Assembly: GCA_021396245.1 (NCBI GenBank)
Contig: WNYE01000091.1
Span: 62,001-126,000 of the forward strand
Length of the DNA stretch: 64,000 nt
Source: Sporothrix humicola
Taxonomy: Eukaryota; Ascomycota; Sordariomycetes; Ophiostomatales; Ophiostomataceae
Reading direction: 5' to 3'
Part shown: one piece after another, positions 41,828-51,086 of the stretch
How positions within the stretch are numbered: the first letter of the stretch is position 1
Layout: each line of letters opens with the position of its first letter
The notes under the pieces: generated by a model
Told to the model about the DNA's origin: nothing
The model's input: the letters and a program-made list of their open reading frames with translations, nothing else
Database searches by the model: none
Program-made: the position numbers and the translations under genes

Positions 41828-43426
41828 TTAGCCAAGGAAAATGTCCAGGAAGGAAATTTTCTTGCTCTTCTTGCTCCGGCTACGGGTGCGAGAGTAGCTC
41901 TCGTCGTTGACAAAGAAGCTAGAATTCTGACCTCCGTAGAAGGTCGGCTCGCGCAGATCTTCGCGCTGGCGCTGCCGACGAAGACGGTGGCCGTCACCAC
42001 CACCACCGCGAGTAGGGCTTGGACTAAGGTGGCGGTGGCCGCTGGAGCGACGGGGAGGCGGAGGAGGGGGCGGAGGGGGAGGCGGCGCACCGAAGCCGGG
42101 GCCACTAGCAAAACCACCGCCAAAGCTGGGGCCGCTGCCAAAGCTGGGGCGCGGGCCCGAGAAGGAGTTGGCACGGCGGCGACCACCAGGGGCAGGACCA
42201 GGAAACGGGCCAGGAAACGGGCCAGGAACAGGGCCCGGAGCAAGGCCCGGAGCAGGGCCGAAGCCGCCAAAAGCACTATTACCGAAGCCGGATCCACGTC
42301 CAGAACCGGGGTTGCGGTAATAGCTAGACGACGACGGGGGCGGACGGCTCGAAGTAATCGTGCTCGTGGGGAACGCGTCGCTGGGGTGAGTGGCGTTGAC
42401 AATGTTGACACCGCCAGCGGAAGCAGCGCCGAAGCCGGTGCTGTAGCCGGAACTATAACCAGAGCTATAGCTCGGACCAGAGCCCGAACCAAGGCCGGAG
42501 CCAGAAGTCGAGCCAAAGCCCGAGCTAGAGCCGTAGCCAGAGCTCATGGGGCGGGACGAATAACTAATGGGGCCAGGGGGCGGGCGGGAGTAGCTGGCCG
42601 GGCCGGGAGTCGAGCCCGAGCCATAGCCGGAGCTAAAGCTAGAACTAACACCTGAACCGAAGCCACCGTAAGCGCCGCTGCCGCTGCTGCTGCCGGGGCG
42701 GCTGGAGCTGGAGAACGACGGAACCTGCGAGTAGGCAGACGGGTTCAGCCGCACAGCGCCGCGGGAGCGGCCACGACCACGGTCGCAAGGCTCGCCGAAA
42801 GCAGCGTCGTCGTCCTTGCGCGACGAGCGACGGCCACGGCTTGGAATGCGAGCCGAGGAGGTGGGAGGTGGGAAGGGGAGGTCGGCCGGAACGCCGCGGC
42901 TACGACCCTGGAATGGCGGAGGCTGGGCTGCACCCTGGGACGGGTACATCGGGGCGTATCCAGGATAAGAGGGCGGGTCCGAAACCGCGGGAGGGAATGC
43001 AGCAAAGCCAGAGGCACTGCCGTAGCCACTACCATGACCACTACCATAGCCGCTGCGGGAGTAGCCAGACGAGCTATGGTAAGAGGCATCGGAATAGGGG
43101 TAGCCCGAGTCCCCATCGTGGATGATGGGCTTGGGGTAGCTCGCGTCGCCATCAATAATGATGGGGCCGCGGCCCGTGGAGGCACCCCGAGGGCGAGGAG
43201 GAGGGGGGTTGGGGAAAAAAGGGTTGCTGGGCTCGGGGCCGGGGCCGGGGCCAGGATATCCATTGGTCAGCGTTGCGGGGTTGTACGTATATCCCGAGTA
43301 GGTACCTGGGGTGGTCCGAGTGCGGCCGGAGTAGTTGTCATCGAAGTTGTCCATGGGATCCTTGGACCGCTTCGACTTGGAACGGCTCTTCGGCCGGCGC
43401 GAGTGGTGGGAACCGCTGCGGTACAT
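41828..43426 (-). CDS. Prion-like low-complexity Gly/Ser/Tyr/Pro-rich protein
   Basis: 532 residues from the ATG at 43426. A basic SR-like start (MYRSGSHHSRRPKSRSKSKR) is followed by long low-complexity sequence. There are many G/S-Y-G/S repeats (SGYGSGHGSGYGSASGF, SSGYGSSSGFGSTSGSG, YSSGYSSGYSTGFG), Pro runs (PPPPPPPPPP) and a basic C-terminus SRTRSRSKKSKKISFLDIF. The Tyr-spaced Gly/Ser composition resembles FUS/EWS-type phase-separating domains, and the SR-like ends suggest RNA association; both are inference. No folded domain visible. The repeat is encoded by varied codons, so it is selected at protein level rather than a DNA slippage product. A non-coding first exon upstream is possible. 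Confidence 0.7.
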   Translation of the reverse strand: MYRSGSHHSRRPKSRSKSKRSKDPMDNFDDNYSGRTRTTPGTYSGYTYNPATLTNGYPGPGPGPEPSNPFFPNPPPPRPRGASTGRGPIIIDGDASYPKPIIHDGDSGYPYSDASYHSSSGYSRSGYGSGHGSGYGSASGFAAFPPAVSDPPSYPGYAPMYPSQGAAQPPPFQGRSRGVPADLPFPPPTSSARIPSRGRRSSRKDDDAAFGEPCDRGRGRSRGAVRLNPSAYSQVPSFSSSSRPGSSSGSGAYGGFGSGVSSSFSSGYGSGSTPGPASYSRPPPGPISYSSRPMSSGYGSSSGFGSTSGSGLGSGSGPSYSSGYSSGYSTGFGAASAGGVNIVNATHPSDAFPTSTITSSRPPPSSSSYYRNPGSGRGSGFGNSAFGGFGPAPGLAPGPVPGPFPGPFPGPAPGGRRRANSFSGPRPSFGSGPSFGGGFASGPGFGAPPPPPPPPPPPRRSSGHRHLSPSPTRGGGGDGHRLRRQRQREDLREPTFYGGQNSSFFVNDESYSRTRSRSKKSKKISFLDIFLG

Positions 43427-44227
43427 CTTGGTACGCAAGATGTTGCAGCTTCTTGACTTTGATCTGAAAGACGAAAACGCGAGAAACAGCGTGGGCGAGG
43501 TCGACTGGGTTCGTCGACTTCTAGTAGCTTGGCCAGTTGCTTTCTATCTTTGAAATTGGGATGAGGAGAGAAGAAGCAAAAGAAAGAGATTACGGCCTGA
43601 CTGGCCTGACTGTTTTATACCATCAGGACTGGCCATTCTGAACAAAGAAGCACATCGATGTGGATATTCATGGACTGTCGTGATGGTTTTGTGCAGATGC
43701 GCTTTGTTCATGAACGGGTTTGGCGTCTACACAAGTGTGCTAGATGGAATCTTATTTTTGTTCGCGAACATACACAGGCTTCAAATTGAGAACAGTTGCT
43801 TGGTACTTTGAGAAGATTCATGTTCATTTAAATTTTGATTTTGATTTGATTTGATTTGATTTCTTTCAATCATATTAAATTTTTGTGTTCAATTTTTGGA
43901 AAAAAGAATTAAGCCGAATTAATGCGTGATAACTCCTGTTACCAAGTGAAAAATCAAGAAAACATGCCGAATTACTGCAGATTTTGCGTGAAAGTAATTG
44001 CAAGAATAATTCGGTCCAACAAAATTGATGAAAATAAACAAACACTTCCCATAAGTCTGCGAGCTTCAGCTCCAATATTTTCTCCCTTAAATGCAGCACA
44101 TCATCAACAAACATTGTAGTCTGTAGCGCGAGACTTTCGACTTATTCTATGGGCTGCCTTATTGTGATCAAATCGACCCGGCGCGTTCATATATTTGTTC
44201 TCGCTGGAGCACACCCCATAAAGCGTG
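43427..44227. other. AT-rich intergenic
   Basis: 800 bp. Contains the (TTGAT)n repeat and a copy of TAAATGCAGCACAT at 44088-44101. No gene seen. Confidence 0.45.
43834..43863. repeat. (TTGAT/TTTGA)n short tandem repeat
   Basis: About six copies of a 5-6-nt unit, TTTTGAT then TTGAT repeats, in AT-rich DNA. Confidence 0.85.
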
Positions 44228-44743
44228 CTAAGGTCTCCCGCCAGTAGTCAAGCAGTCCAACTTGTGTTTGTGCTTGCGCTTTGAGTGTGTGCAAGAAGAA
44301 TGGTGGCCATCTCCAACGCCGTGACCGTAGTACCAGTCGTGACTACCACCATAGATAGAATTGCAAAAGTCATATCCCGTGACGTATCCTTTGTAAAATG
44401 CCTCGACAATGTCGTTGACCGGGCGTGAGCGTTTCTTTTGCCTGGACAATAAGGGCTGGGAGAATTTGTGCGTCGACTTGGACTTGCTTCTAATGCTATC
44501 ATTGGAGTGGCAAACGGTGTAATCGCCCGAGTGGTGCTTCCAGAAGGCGTCCCAGTCCCAGCCAGCCGTGGACTTCTTTGACTTGTACCTGCTGCAGTGG
44601 TGGCAAGGATGGCAATACGAATAGTAACCTAAACCATCACCGTTGTAGTATCCATAGTCCCCGTAGTAGATGCTGAGGCAATGATAAAAGTATCCATAAT
44701 CAGGCTGTTTGCGGCGACAGCCGTCGTCGTACTTGTGAGGCAT
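44228..44743 (-). CDS. Orphan Tyr/His/Cys-rich protein (171 aa)
   Basis: From the ATG at 44743 (MPHKYDDGCRRKQPDYGYFY). The first half is dense in Tyr, Gly, His and Cys (YYGDYGYYNGDGLGYYSYC followed by HPCHHC). It then has a Trp segment AGWDWDAFWKHHSGD, a basic middle, a helix-like DIVEAFYKGYVTGYDFC, a second His/Gly/Tyr part (GGSHDWYYGHGVGDGHHSSC) and a lysine/His end. No signal peptide or known domain. The biased but non-repetitive composition and clean frame argue for a real gene. It could bind metal or be a structural protein. The reading frame extends upstream to 44890 only with a GTG start. Confidence 0.5.
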   Translation of the reverse strand: MPHKYDDGCRRKQPDYGYFYHCLSIYYGDYGYYNGDGLGYYSYCHPCHHCSRYKSKKSTAGWDWDAFWKHHSGDYTVCHSNDSIRSKSKSTHKFSQPLLSRQKKRSRPVNDIVEAFYKGYVTGYDFCNSIYGGSHDWYYGHGVGDGHHSSCTHSKRKHKHKLDCLTTGGRP

Positions 44744-45299
44744 ATTTTCAGAGATATAAAGTTCTTGATTCTGGTCCTTCGCAATGGCGACGCTGGGAAA
44801 GTTGGCAAAGGAAAGTTTGATGTAATATGTACGAGCAGAAAGAAGACAAGCTGTGACTTTCAGTTTATAGCTTTCCCTTGAGACAAACACAGTTGTTTGA
44901 ACTTATGATTTAACCCATGTATTATGTTGTTGACGCCTCATTCATGATCGACGAGTTCTTTGTTGTCTCGGGTGTTCGTCACCGCCGGTTGTGAGGGCTC
45001 ACAGGGTATGATGGGGCATAAAAGGGGCATTTCTACGAATATTTACAAAAAATCACATTTTCTTTTTTTTTTAAATTTTTTTTTAATTGTCGTAAAACTC
45101 AACGTATTCTGAAATAGATTTAGATCACGGCAAAACAAGAACTAATTACCCAAAAAAGCTATCGCGAGGCGGACCCAGCCGCTTGCAAGCACAGCACAGG
45201 CATCTGATGCACGACATCTTGTCTACAGCTGTACACTTGTACAGTGATACTGCGTCTAATAAATCAGAGAATATTCTGTGGAAAAAGGAAAAAAAGACC

Positions 45300-45434
45300 T
45301 CACTTATAGGTCAGGCCCGACGACGACGTGGTGGTCTTGGGTCCGTCGCTGTTGACTGAAGCTCTCACCGTGGAAGACGAGCCGCCAATGCTGGACGAGA
45401 GTTAAGTGCCCGTGAATCCAGAGAAGGTGGACAT
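45300..45434 (-). pseudogene. Small Ser/Thr/Gly-rich ORF interrupted by one in-frame stop (or misassigned intron)
   Basis: From the ATG at 45434 the frame gives MSTFSGFTGT, then TAA (45404-45402), then LSSSIGGSSSTVRASVNSDG, PKTTTSSSGLTYK and TGA. Codon use is C/G-ending, coding-like, in an AT-rich background. GTATGT overlaps the ATG (donor at 45436), and CTTAAC plus CAG (45391) could end a 46-nt intron, which would remove both the ATG and the stop. But then no in-frame ATG is seen upstream. A TATATATA box (45580-45589) lies about 146 nt upstream. It may be a broken gene, a spliced gene with an unseen start, or read-through. Confidence 0.35.
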
Positions 45435-45579
45435 ACTTCGAAGTGCTTGATGTGCTGATTAGTGGGTGATGTGTTGAGATATTAGGTTAAGAGCAAAAGC
45501 GTTGTGCCGGAGGTGATCCTGAGTCGGAGTGACGAATAGCAAACATGTTCTGGATCAATTCTGGCTACAAAAGGCACGT

Positions 45580-45589
45580 TTATATATAT
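45580..45589 (-). promoter_or_regulatory. TATA box candidate
   Basis: ATATATATAAA on the minus strand, about 146 nt before the ATG of the small interrupted ORF. Confidence 0.4.
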
Positions 45590-45858
45590 GATTCCACGTA
45601 GTGAGGTCACTGAGCATCTACGGCGTGGAAGCAAGCTGTATCGTCACCAAGGTGAGCACGTTGTACAGTAGAATAGCTGATCTTAAACAGAAGGACTCAT
45701 ATGAATGAAAAAATGTATCGAGCTTGTTAGTGAGTCTATTGTTCGTTCAAATCATGGTTCAAAAGCTACCTAATACTATTCCGTATCACTGTTCACCATA
45801 TTCTATCGTCTCATCGTCAAACGTCACCTCGTCACAACCCATCTACTCACCCTGTCAC

Positions 45859-47196
45859 TCACTTCGCCCCCAGAGCAGCCAAATACAGAGCCTTCACTTC
45901 GGCCTGCATCTTCTCTAGGTCATACTTCCATATCGTATGGAAGCGCCAGGTGATTTCGGAGCCAAAGGTGACTGGGTCTTTGCCCTTGTTGGGCTCCGGC
46001 CCTTCCCACTGGAACAGGTTGACGGCGTCGCGGGTCGCGCGGACCAGCCACTGCGTGCGTTCGTAGCGGACCTTGCTGTAGGCCGACAAAGCGCTGTCGA
46101 CGGTCGACGGGTCCTTGACTTCAGCCAGGACGGTCGAGAGTGCAAGAGCGTCCTCAATACCAAATCCGGCGCCCGATCCTAGGTGAGGACCGGCAGCATG
46201 GGCGGCATCGCCGGCCAGGGCAACACGGCCGCGGTTGTAGTTGGGCACTGGGTGTTCGAGCATGTCGAAAATGGCCCAGCGATCGGGAGATTCGGGCAGC
46301 AGGCCAACGACGCCGCGAGGGGTGGCCTGCCAGTTGGCAAAGACCGCCTCGGCATCGGAGCGGCGACCTCTCCCGGTTGTCTGGCGGTTGGCGACGCCCG
46401 TGTCGTTGGACGGCCTGCCATTGGCCTCTATGCCCTCTCTGTCCTCCTTGCTCTCAACGCCGGCTGCCGTGTCCTGCGTCTGCCACGGTTTCAGGTCGCT
46501 GACGACCACCAACACGTTGAGCATGGCGCCCTTGGCAACGGGATAGGTAATGGCGTGTGCTCCGGGCCCATTGTACATGAACCGCGACGACGAGCGTTCC
46601 TTTCCGATCGAGGCCACGGCGGCGTCCATGGGCACGACGGCCCGGAAGCAGTACTGGTGCGTGTACGTGGCGCCGTATTCGGGCCCGAACAGCAGGTTGC
46701 GCATCCGGGACCACACGCCGTCGGCGCCGATGACGACGTGGGCAGAGGCGGTGCTTCCATCGGCGAACGTCAAGGAGACGGGCCCATTGGTCGGATCGTT
46801 GACGGCCACAACCTCTTTTCCGAACTGGACGTGGTTGGTGTCAACGAGAGCCGCCCAGGCACCCAGAATCTCCGATCGGCGGCCGCCCTGGAAGCCGTCT
46901 TTGCCCAGGTGCAGCCGGTAGACAAAGTCGTCCGTCTGGAACCCGTCGATCCACTGGAAGTAGTCGAGGCCGTTGGGCGTGACGGCTTCCTTGAAGGCCG
47001 CGTGCAGTTGCGGATCAATCAAGGTCATGGCGATCTCCGCATTGGGGCTGAGGCCGATGCCCGCGCCAAACTCGGAGAACCCGGCGGCGCGTTCGTAGAT
47101 CGTAAACGAGACGCCGCGGGCACGCAGGCCAATGGCCAGCACGAGGCCTGTAATTCCGCCGCCGACAATGGCGACATGAAGAGGTTCAGATGGCAT
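45859..47196 (-). CDS. FAD-dependent monooxygenase (salicylate hydroxylase-like)
   Basis: Intronless, 445 residues from the ATG at 47196 (MPSEPLHVAIVGGG); the longer frame to 47319 has no features. The three class A flavoprotein monooxygenase motifs are present: VGGGITGLVLA (10-20) with YERAAG binding the ribose, the DG motif in VVIGADGVWSRMRNLLFG, and the GD motif in RVALAGDAAHAAGPHLGSGAG. It uses FAD and NAD(P)H to hydroxylate a small, often aromatic, substrate. SPNAEIAMTLID and the overall length match the fungal salicylate-hydroxylase-like group, which serves both aromatic degradation and secondary metabolism. It shares a 700-bp divergent promoter with the reductase gene, suggesting co-expression. 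Confidence 0.92.
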   Translation of the reverse strand: MPSEPLHVAIVGGGITGLVLAIGLRARGVSFTIYERAAGFSEFGAGIGLSPNAEIAMTLIDPQLHAAFKEAVTPNGLDYFQWIDGFQTDDFVYRLHLGKDGFQGGRRSEILGAWAALVDTNHVQFGKEVVAVNDPTNGPVSLTFADGSTASAHVVIGADGVWSRMRNLLFGPEYGATYTHQYCFRAVVPMDAAVASIGKERSSSRFMYNGPGAHAITYPVAKGAMLNVLVVVSDLKPWQTQDTAAGVESKEDREGIEANGRPSNDTGVANRQTTGRGRRSDAEAVFANWQATPRGVVGLLPESPDRWAIFDMLEHPVPNYNRGRVALAGDAAHAAGPHLGSGAGFGIEDALALSTVLAEVKDPSTVDSALSAYSKVRYERTQWLVRATRDAVNLFQWEGPEPNKGKDPVTFGSEITWRFHTIWKYDLEKMQAEVKALYLAALGAK

Positions 47197-47893
47197 GGCG
47201 ATGTGTGTATCGTAAGGAATGTGAAGGATGATGCGACTCCAAACTTCAACCACAAAGGATCGAGGTCGAGTAGAAGGATTTAATATAATTTTGTCGATAA
47301 AACTGGCAGTGGTATGCACGAAAACGAACGTCCGTCGAGATTCACCTATCTATCCGAGCACACACACATACACGCGCACGAGAATGGTTATGTTGCACAC
47401 ATCCATGTCTGCGGGGTTCTGTTTTCGTATCCGAACTCGTGGGGTGATCGACAGTACAGTCGACGCTGCAGAGAGTGGCAAACAATTGAATAGACAAATG
47501 TACCTTAATGCACACAACGGTACAGACGGGTAGAAAATTGGCGTGTTTTGATGGTATTTGATGGTGCTTCTCCTTCCAAGACGGCACAGGCCGGAGGGGC
47601 GCCACTGGAGGTCCGGATATGTGTTTTGGGTGTTTGGGTGGGCAGATGTGCATATTCTGCCGTGTTCGTCGAGATCCGTTGAACAGCCATCCAAAATCCA
47701 TTCTGGGCAGTTTATGACCGCGGAGAGAGAAGGGAAAGTGACGAGAGGGGGGGGAAAAAAAGAGGGAAAGAAAACTGCTGCGATACCTGTCATTGCATCC
47801 TCGGTTTGGGTGTGATAACTTTATCTCCTCCTGGATGCAAAGTCTGAGAAGGTTTTGATCACTGAATCTGTCGTGCGACTCGACCAAACAGCA
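47197..47893. promoter_or_regulatory. Divergent promoter of FAD monooxygenase and reductase
   Basis: 700 bp separating two start codons that face away from each other. No ORF with features. It would contain the shared control sites; a Zn2Cys6 regulator lies 6 kb downstream. Confidence 0.6.
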
Positions 47894-49113
47894 ATGTCGA
47901 CAAAAGGCAAAGTTCTACTCACAGGTAGGTCGACGATTTTGTCAGCAGTTTGAAAGTCCACTTGAACATTTCACTCGACCTCGTCGCTGACATAACAGGC
48001 GGCTCCGGCTTCATTGCCTCGCACATTCTTGACCTCCTTTTGGAGCAAGGATACTCCGTCGTGACGACTGTTCGAACGACGGAAAAAGGAGAAGCCGTAC
48101 TCTCGTCTCTTCTAGAAGACAAACGCCTCCAAGCGTCTTTTGCCATTGTCGACGATGTTTCCAGAGAAGGCGCCTTTGGCAATGTCCTTACCAACGACGG
48201 CCCGTTTGAGTATGTCATCCACACGGCCTCACCGTACCAGTTCAAGGTCGAGGATCCTGTGAGAGACCTGCTTGATCCAGCCTTGCGAGGGACAACAGGT
48301 CTTCTCCGGTCCATTCAGAAGCTGGCGCCTTCCGTCAAGCGAGTCGTCTTGACGTCCTCGTCTGCTGCGATGCTCAACCCCGCCAAGCATGCCGCCGTCT
48401 ACAACGAGTCCTGCTGGCGGCCCATGACCTGGGCAGAAGCACAGCTGCCGCAGAATGCATACGAAGCGAGCAAAGTCTTTGCAGAACGGGCAGCGTGGGC
48501 TTTGGTGAATGGAAGCGACGATGTTGAGACAGCCGGCGAGACGGCTGCCACAGGCCTTCCACGCGCGACGGCATTCGACCTTGCTGTCATCAACTGCACC
48601 TATACTTTCGGTCCTGTCCAGCGGTGGCTCTCTTCCCTCAAAAGTGTCAACGCATCCAATCAGCGCATCCGGGACTTGGTTCTGGGCAAGTGGACACCGG
48701 AAAACGGTGGCGTACCTCTGACACGGCCCGTGTTCACCTGGGTCGACGTCCGCGACGTGGCACTCGCTCACGTCCAGGCCATGGAGACTCCTGAAGCTGG
48801 CGGGCATCGCTTCTATGTTGTCGGCGGACACTTTAGCAATGGCCGGCTGGTAAATATTGTGAGAGATGCGTGGACGGGCGATAACAACACGAAGAAGCTC
48901 GTGGGTAGACTCCCCTCTGCAGACAACACGCCCGACGACTTGCCGGCGGATGTCTACCAGTTTAACAACCAGCAGTCGCGGGATGTTTTGGGTTTGAACA
49001 AGTATCGGACTTTGGAAGAGAGTGTAATGGATATTGTTGATTCGTTGCTGCTGTTGGAGGGTCGGGTGGGTGGTGGTGACAATGTTGGAGCTGGTCTTGT
49101 TGCCGGAAAATGA
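47894..49113 (+). CDS. NAD(P)-dependent reductase, extended SDR (aldehyde/ketone reductase, Gre2-like)
   Basis: Two exons: 47894-47924 and 47999-49113 (74-nt intron, donor GTAGGT, acceptor CAG), 381 residues. The intron splits the cofactor motif: MSTKGKVLLT-GGSGFIASH (TGxxGxxG). Further features are VVTTVRTTEKG (cofactor choice region), FEYVIHTASPY, the active-site Ser region VVLTSSSAAML and Tyr-x3-Lys in NAYEASKVFAE. FTWVDVRDVALAH matches the family's late strand. It reduces aldehydes or ketones (methylglyoxal-reductase, dihydroflavonol-reductase and ketoreductase types all look alike here). The FAD monooxygenase is divergent and the P450 follows 2 kb downstream. Confidence 0.9.
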
Positions 49114-51086
49114 TTGTCCGGCGATGTGGTGAGGCGAGTTGGAGACGTTGCAAACGGAAGTGTGTGATAGAGACGATTGTCAAAAAGTCAAAAAAAAATC
49201 TCATCATGGGGACACAAAAATAAGGAGCACGGAATCAGCAAACGGGGAAGGAAGGGACTCAATGGGGGGGAACTACGGAGCCCATCCCACAAAAACTACG
49301 GGTACACACCACGGGGAAGGCGCGACCGGTGTTTTAGCCTCCCGATCGCGGACGGTGGATTTGCGCCTTCCCATGACGATTCAACTTGACGGGAAGCTTG
49401 GACATGTTAGGACTTGGCGGATAGGACAAGGTAATCCTGCGGGTTTTCAATATGTGTTGGATATCGAAAATATCAAAAATACCAAAAATATCGTCACGGG
49501 TCTCGAATGGCAAGGAACATGTTGAAGAGCTTGGACTTTCCTTTGGCAAACCACTCGGCCAATGAACACCGAGCCTGTCCCGAGCAGCCGGTGTTGACGA
49601 TTTAGGAAGGAAGTGAACAACGTCGAATTTCCAGCGTCTTTCAGCGTACAATTGACAGTCACAGCGACCGATAGCACAATTTCAGCTGTCTGTCAGTCAA
49701 CTCCGGAGTTACTGCGAGCTTGTTCACTTGCTCACTTATCCACTCTTTATTCAAATGTTGTTCAAGTCGTTAGCTTCTACCAACCATGTCTTGCCATTAT
49801 CAATCGGTTCCTAGCTGGACATGGTTTATCCTATCAATTTGTGTGCTTTTGTTTCTTTTCTTCTGTGTCGTATGCCAGCCGGCAATACCTTTTGCGGAGG
49901 TGACGGAGGCGAGCTGCGACCCAAAAACGCCTCCAAGACGGGACCCATTCTGTTAGTCTCCTACCTTTAGGGGCAATTCTGGTGGACTCCGCCCCGGAGC
50001 CACCGGCTGTTCTTTTCCAGGGGAGTAGCTGGCAGGTGTCATAACGAGAAGAGACATTCTGGAAGATGATTTTCCCTTTTCCAGAATGCAGAGAGCGGAG
50101 TGAGTTGCAAAGTTGGAGAAGAAGGGCACAAGCTGAGTTGTGAACATTTCCAATATTGTCGTTCTGAGCAGGAAACCGCCGACAAAACGAACACAAAAAG
50201 ACACAACACAAACAGAGGTTATTTCATGAATCACTGCAGCCACTTTCTCTTATTCTTACTCCACACGATAATCGAAATGGCGCACGTTCCAGGTCCTGTC
50301 CACGTTATCTTTCTTTGAGTTCTCTGCTTTTTGTCGTTCCTCTCGTCTCCCCCGCTTCCCCGTGGGGTCAGTGGGCGCAAAGAGGGAATGCCGGAGTGTC
50401 GGAGGTAGTTTGTGTGCAGAGAGGCGAGGAAAAAAATGTAATGCGGAGAATGTGAGTGGACAAGACCAGTACAAATTCAGCGTATTTTAGTGGCTGCCAG
50501 TGTGTGTCAGGGGCTGTTAGTGGACGTCAGCGGACGACTTACAACGCTATCGCGTGGATGGTCGGAGTCTCGGGGCGCTAGCGGCGGCCTTCATCGCCGC
50601 TTTCTTTCTTCTTGCTCGTCGACTTGCTTCTTCCAGGTCGCGCTTCCTCTTGATTTTCCCCGTCTTCCCCTTCCCACTTGGAGATGGCTCTCCACACTGC
50701 CCTAGCCCCGTATCAGTGACCCTCAATGACCCCTCACACACTTTTTTTTCTTTCCAACATGGACGCAGTAGCTCACTTCTTCGGATGTCCCACTTCCACG
50801 GGCGTGCGTCGTGCCTGGAGCTGCCCGGCCATCCAGTAGCCAGGCGAGTGCCAGGGACTCTGTCAGTGCCGTGATTCCGTGATGCCTGGGAGGGGAGGGG
50901 ACATGTATAAAGGCCAAGGGCCTCCGTCCACATGTGTTTGAGTTATTGTATCTTGAGACTTCAGAGTAGACGACAGTAGGACAGTAGGCACCACGATCGT
51001 TCCTGCCTTTTTTGTTCTGACCTCACCCCTAGCCCCTTTTCCCCTTCTTTCCTCTTCTCTTCTGTTTTTCTTCTCATCCACTCACC
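49114..51086. other. Intergenic, 2 kb
   Basis: 3' side of the reductase and the promoter of the P450 gene. A TATAAA box at 50906-50911 lies 180 nt before the P450 ATG, followed by CT-rich leader sequence. No other feature. Confidence 0.5.
50906..50911 (+). promoter_or_regulatory. TATA box of the P450 gene
   Basis: GTATAAAGG, followed by a pyrimidine-rich leader (51000-51085) to the ATG at 51087. Confidence 0.5.

Larger units (their letters stand above)
44744..45858. other. Intergenic, AT-rich with GC island
   Basis: AT-rich except a GC-rich segment at 45305-45420, which holds the interrupted small ORF described separately, with its own TATA box on the minus strand. Confidence 0.45.
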
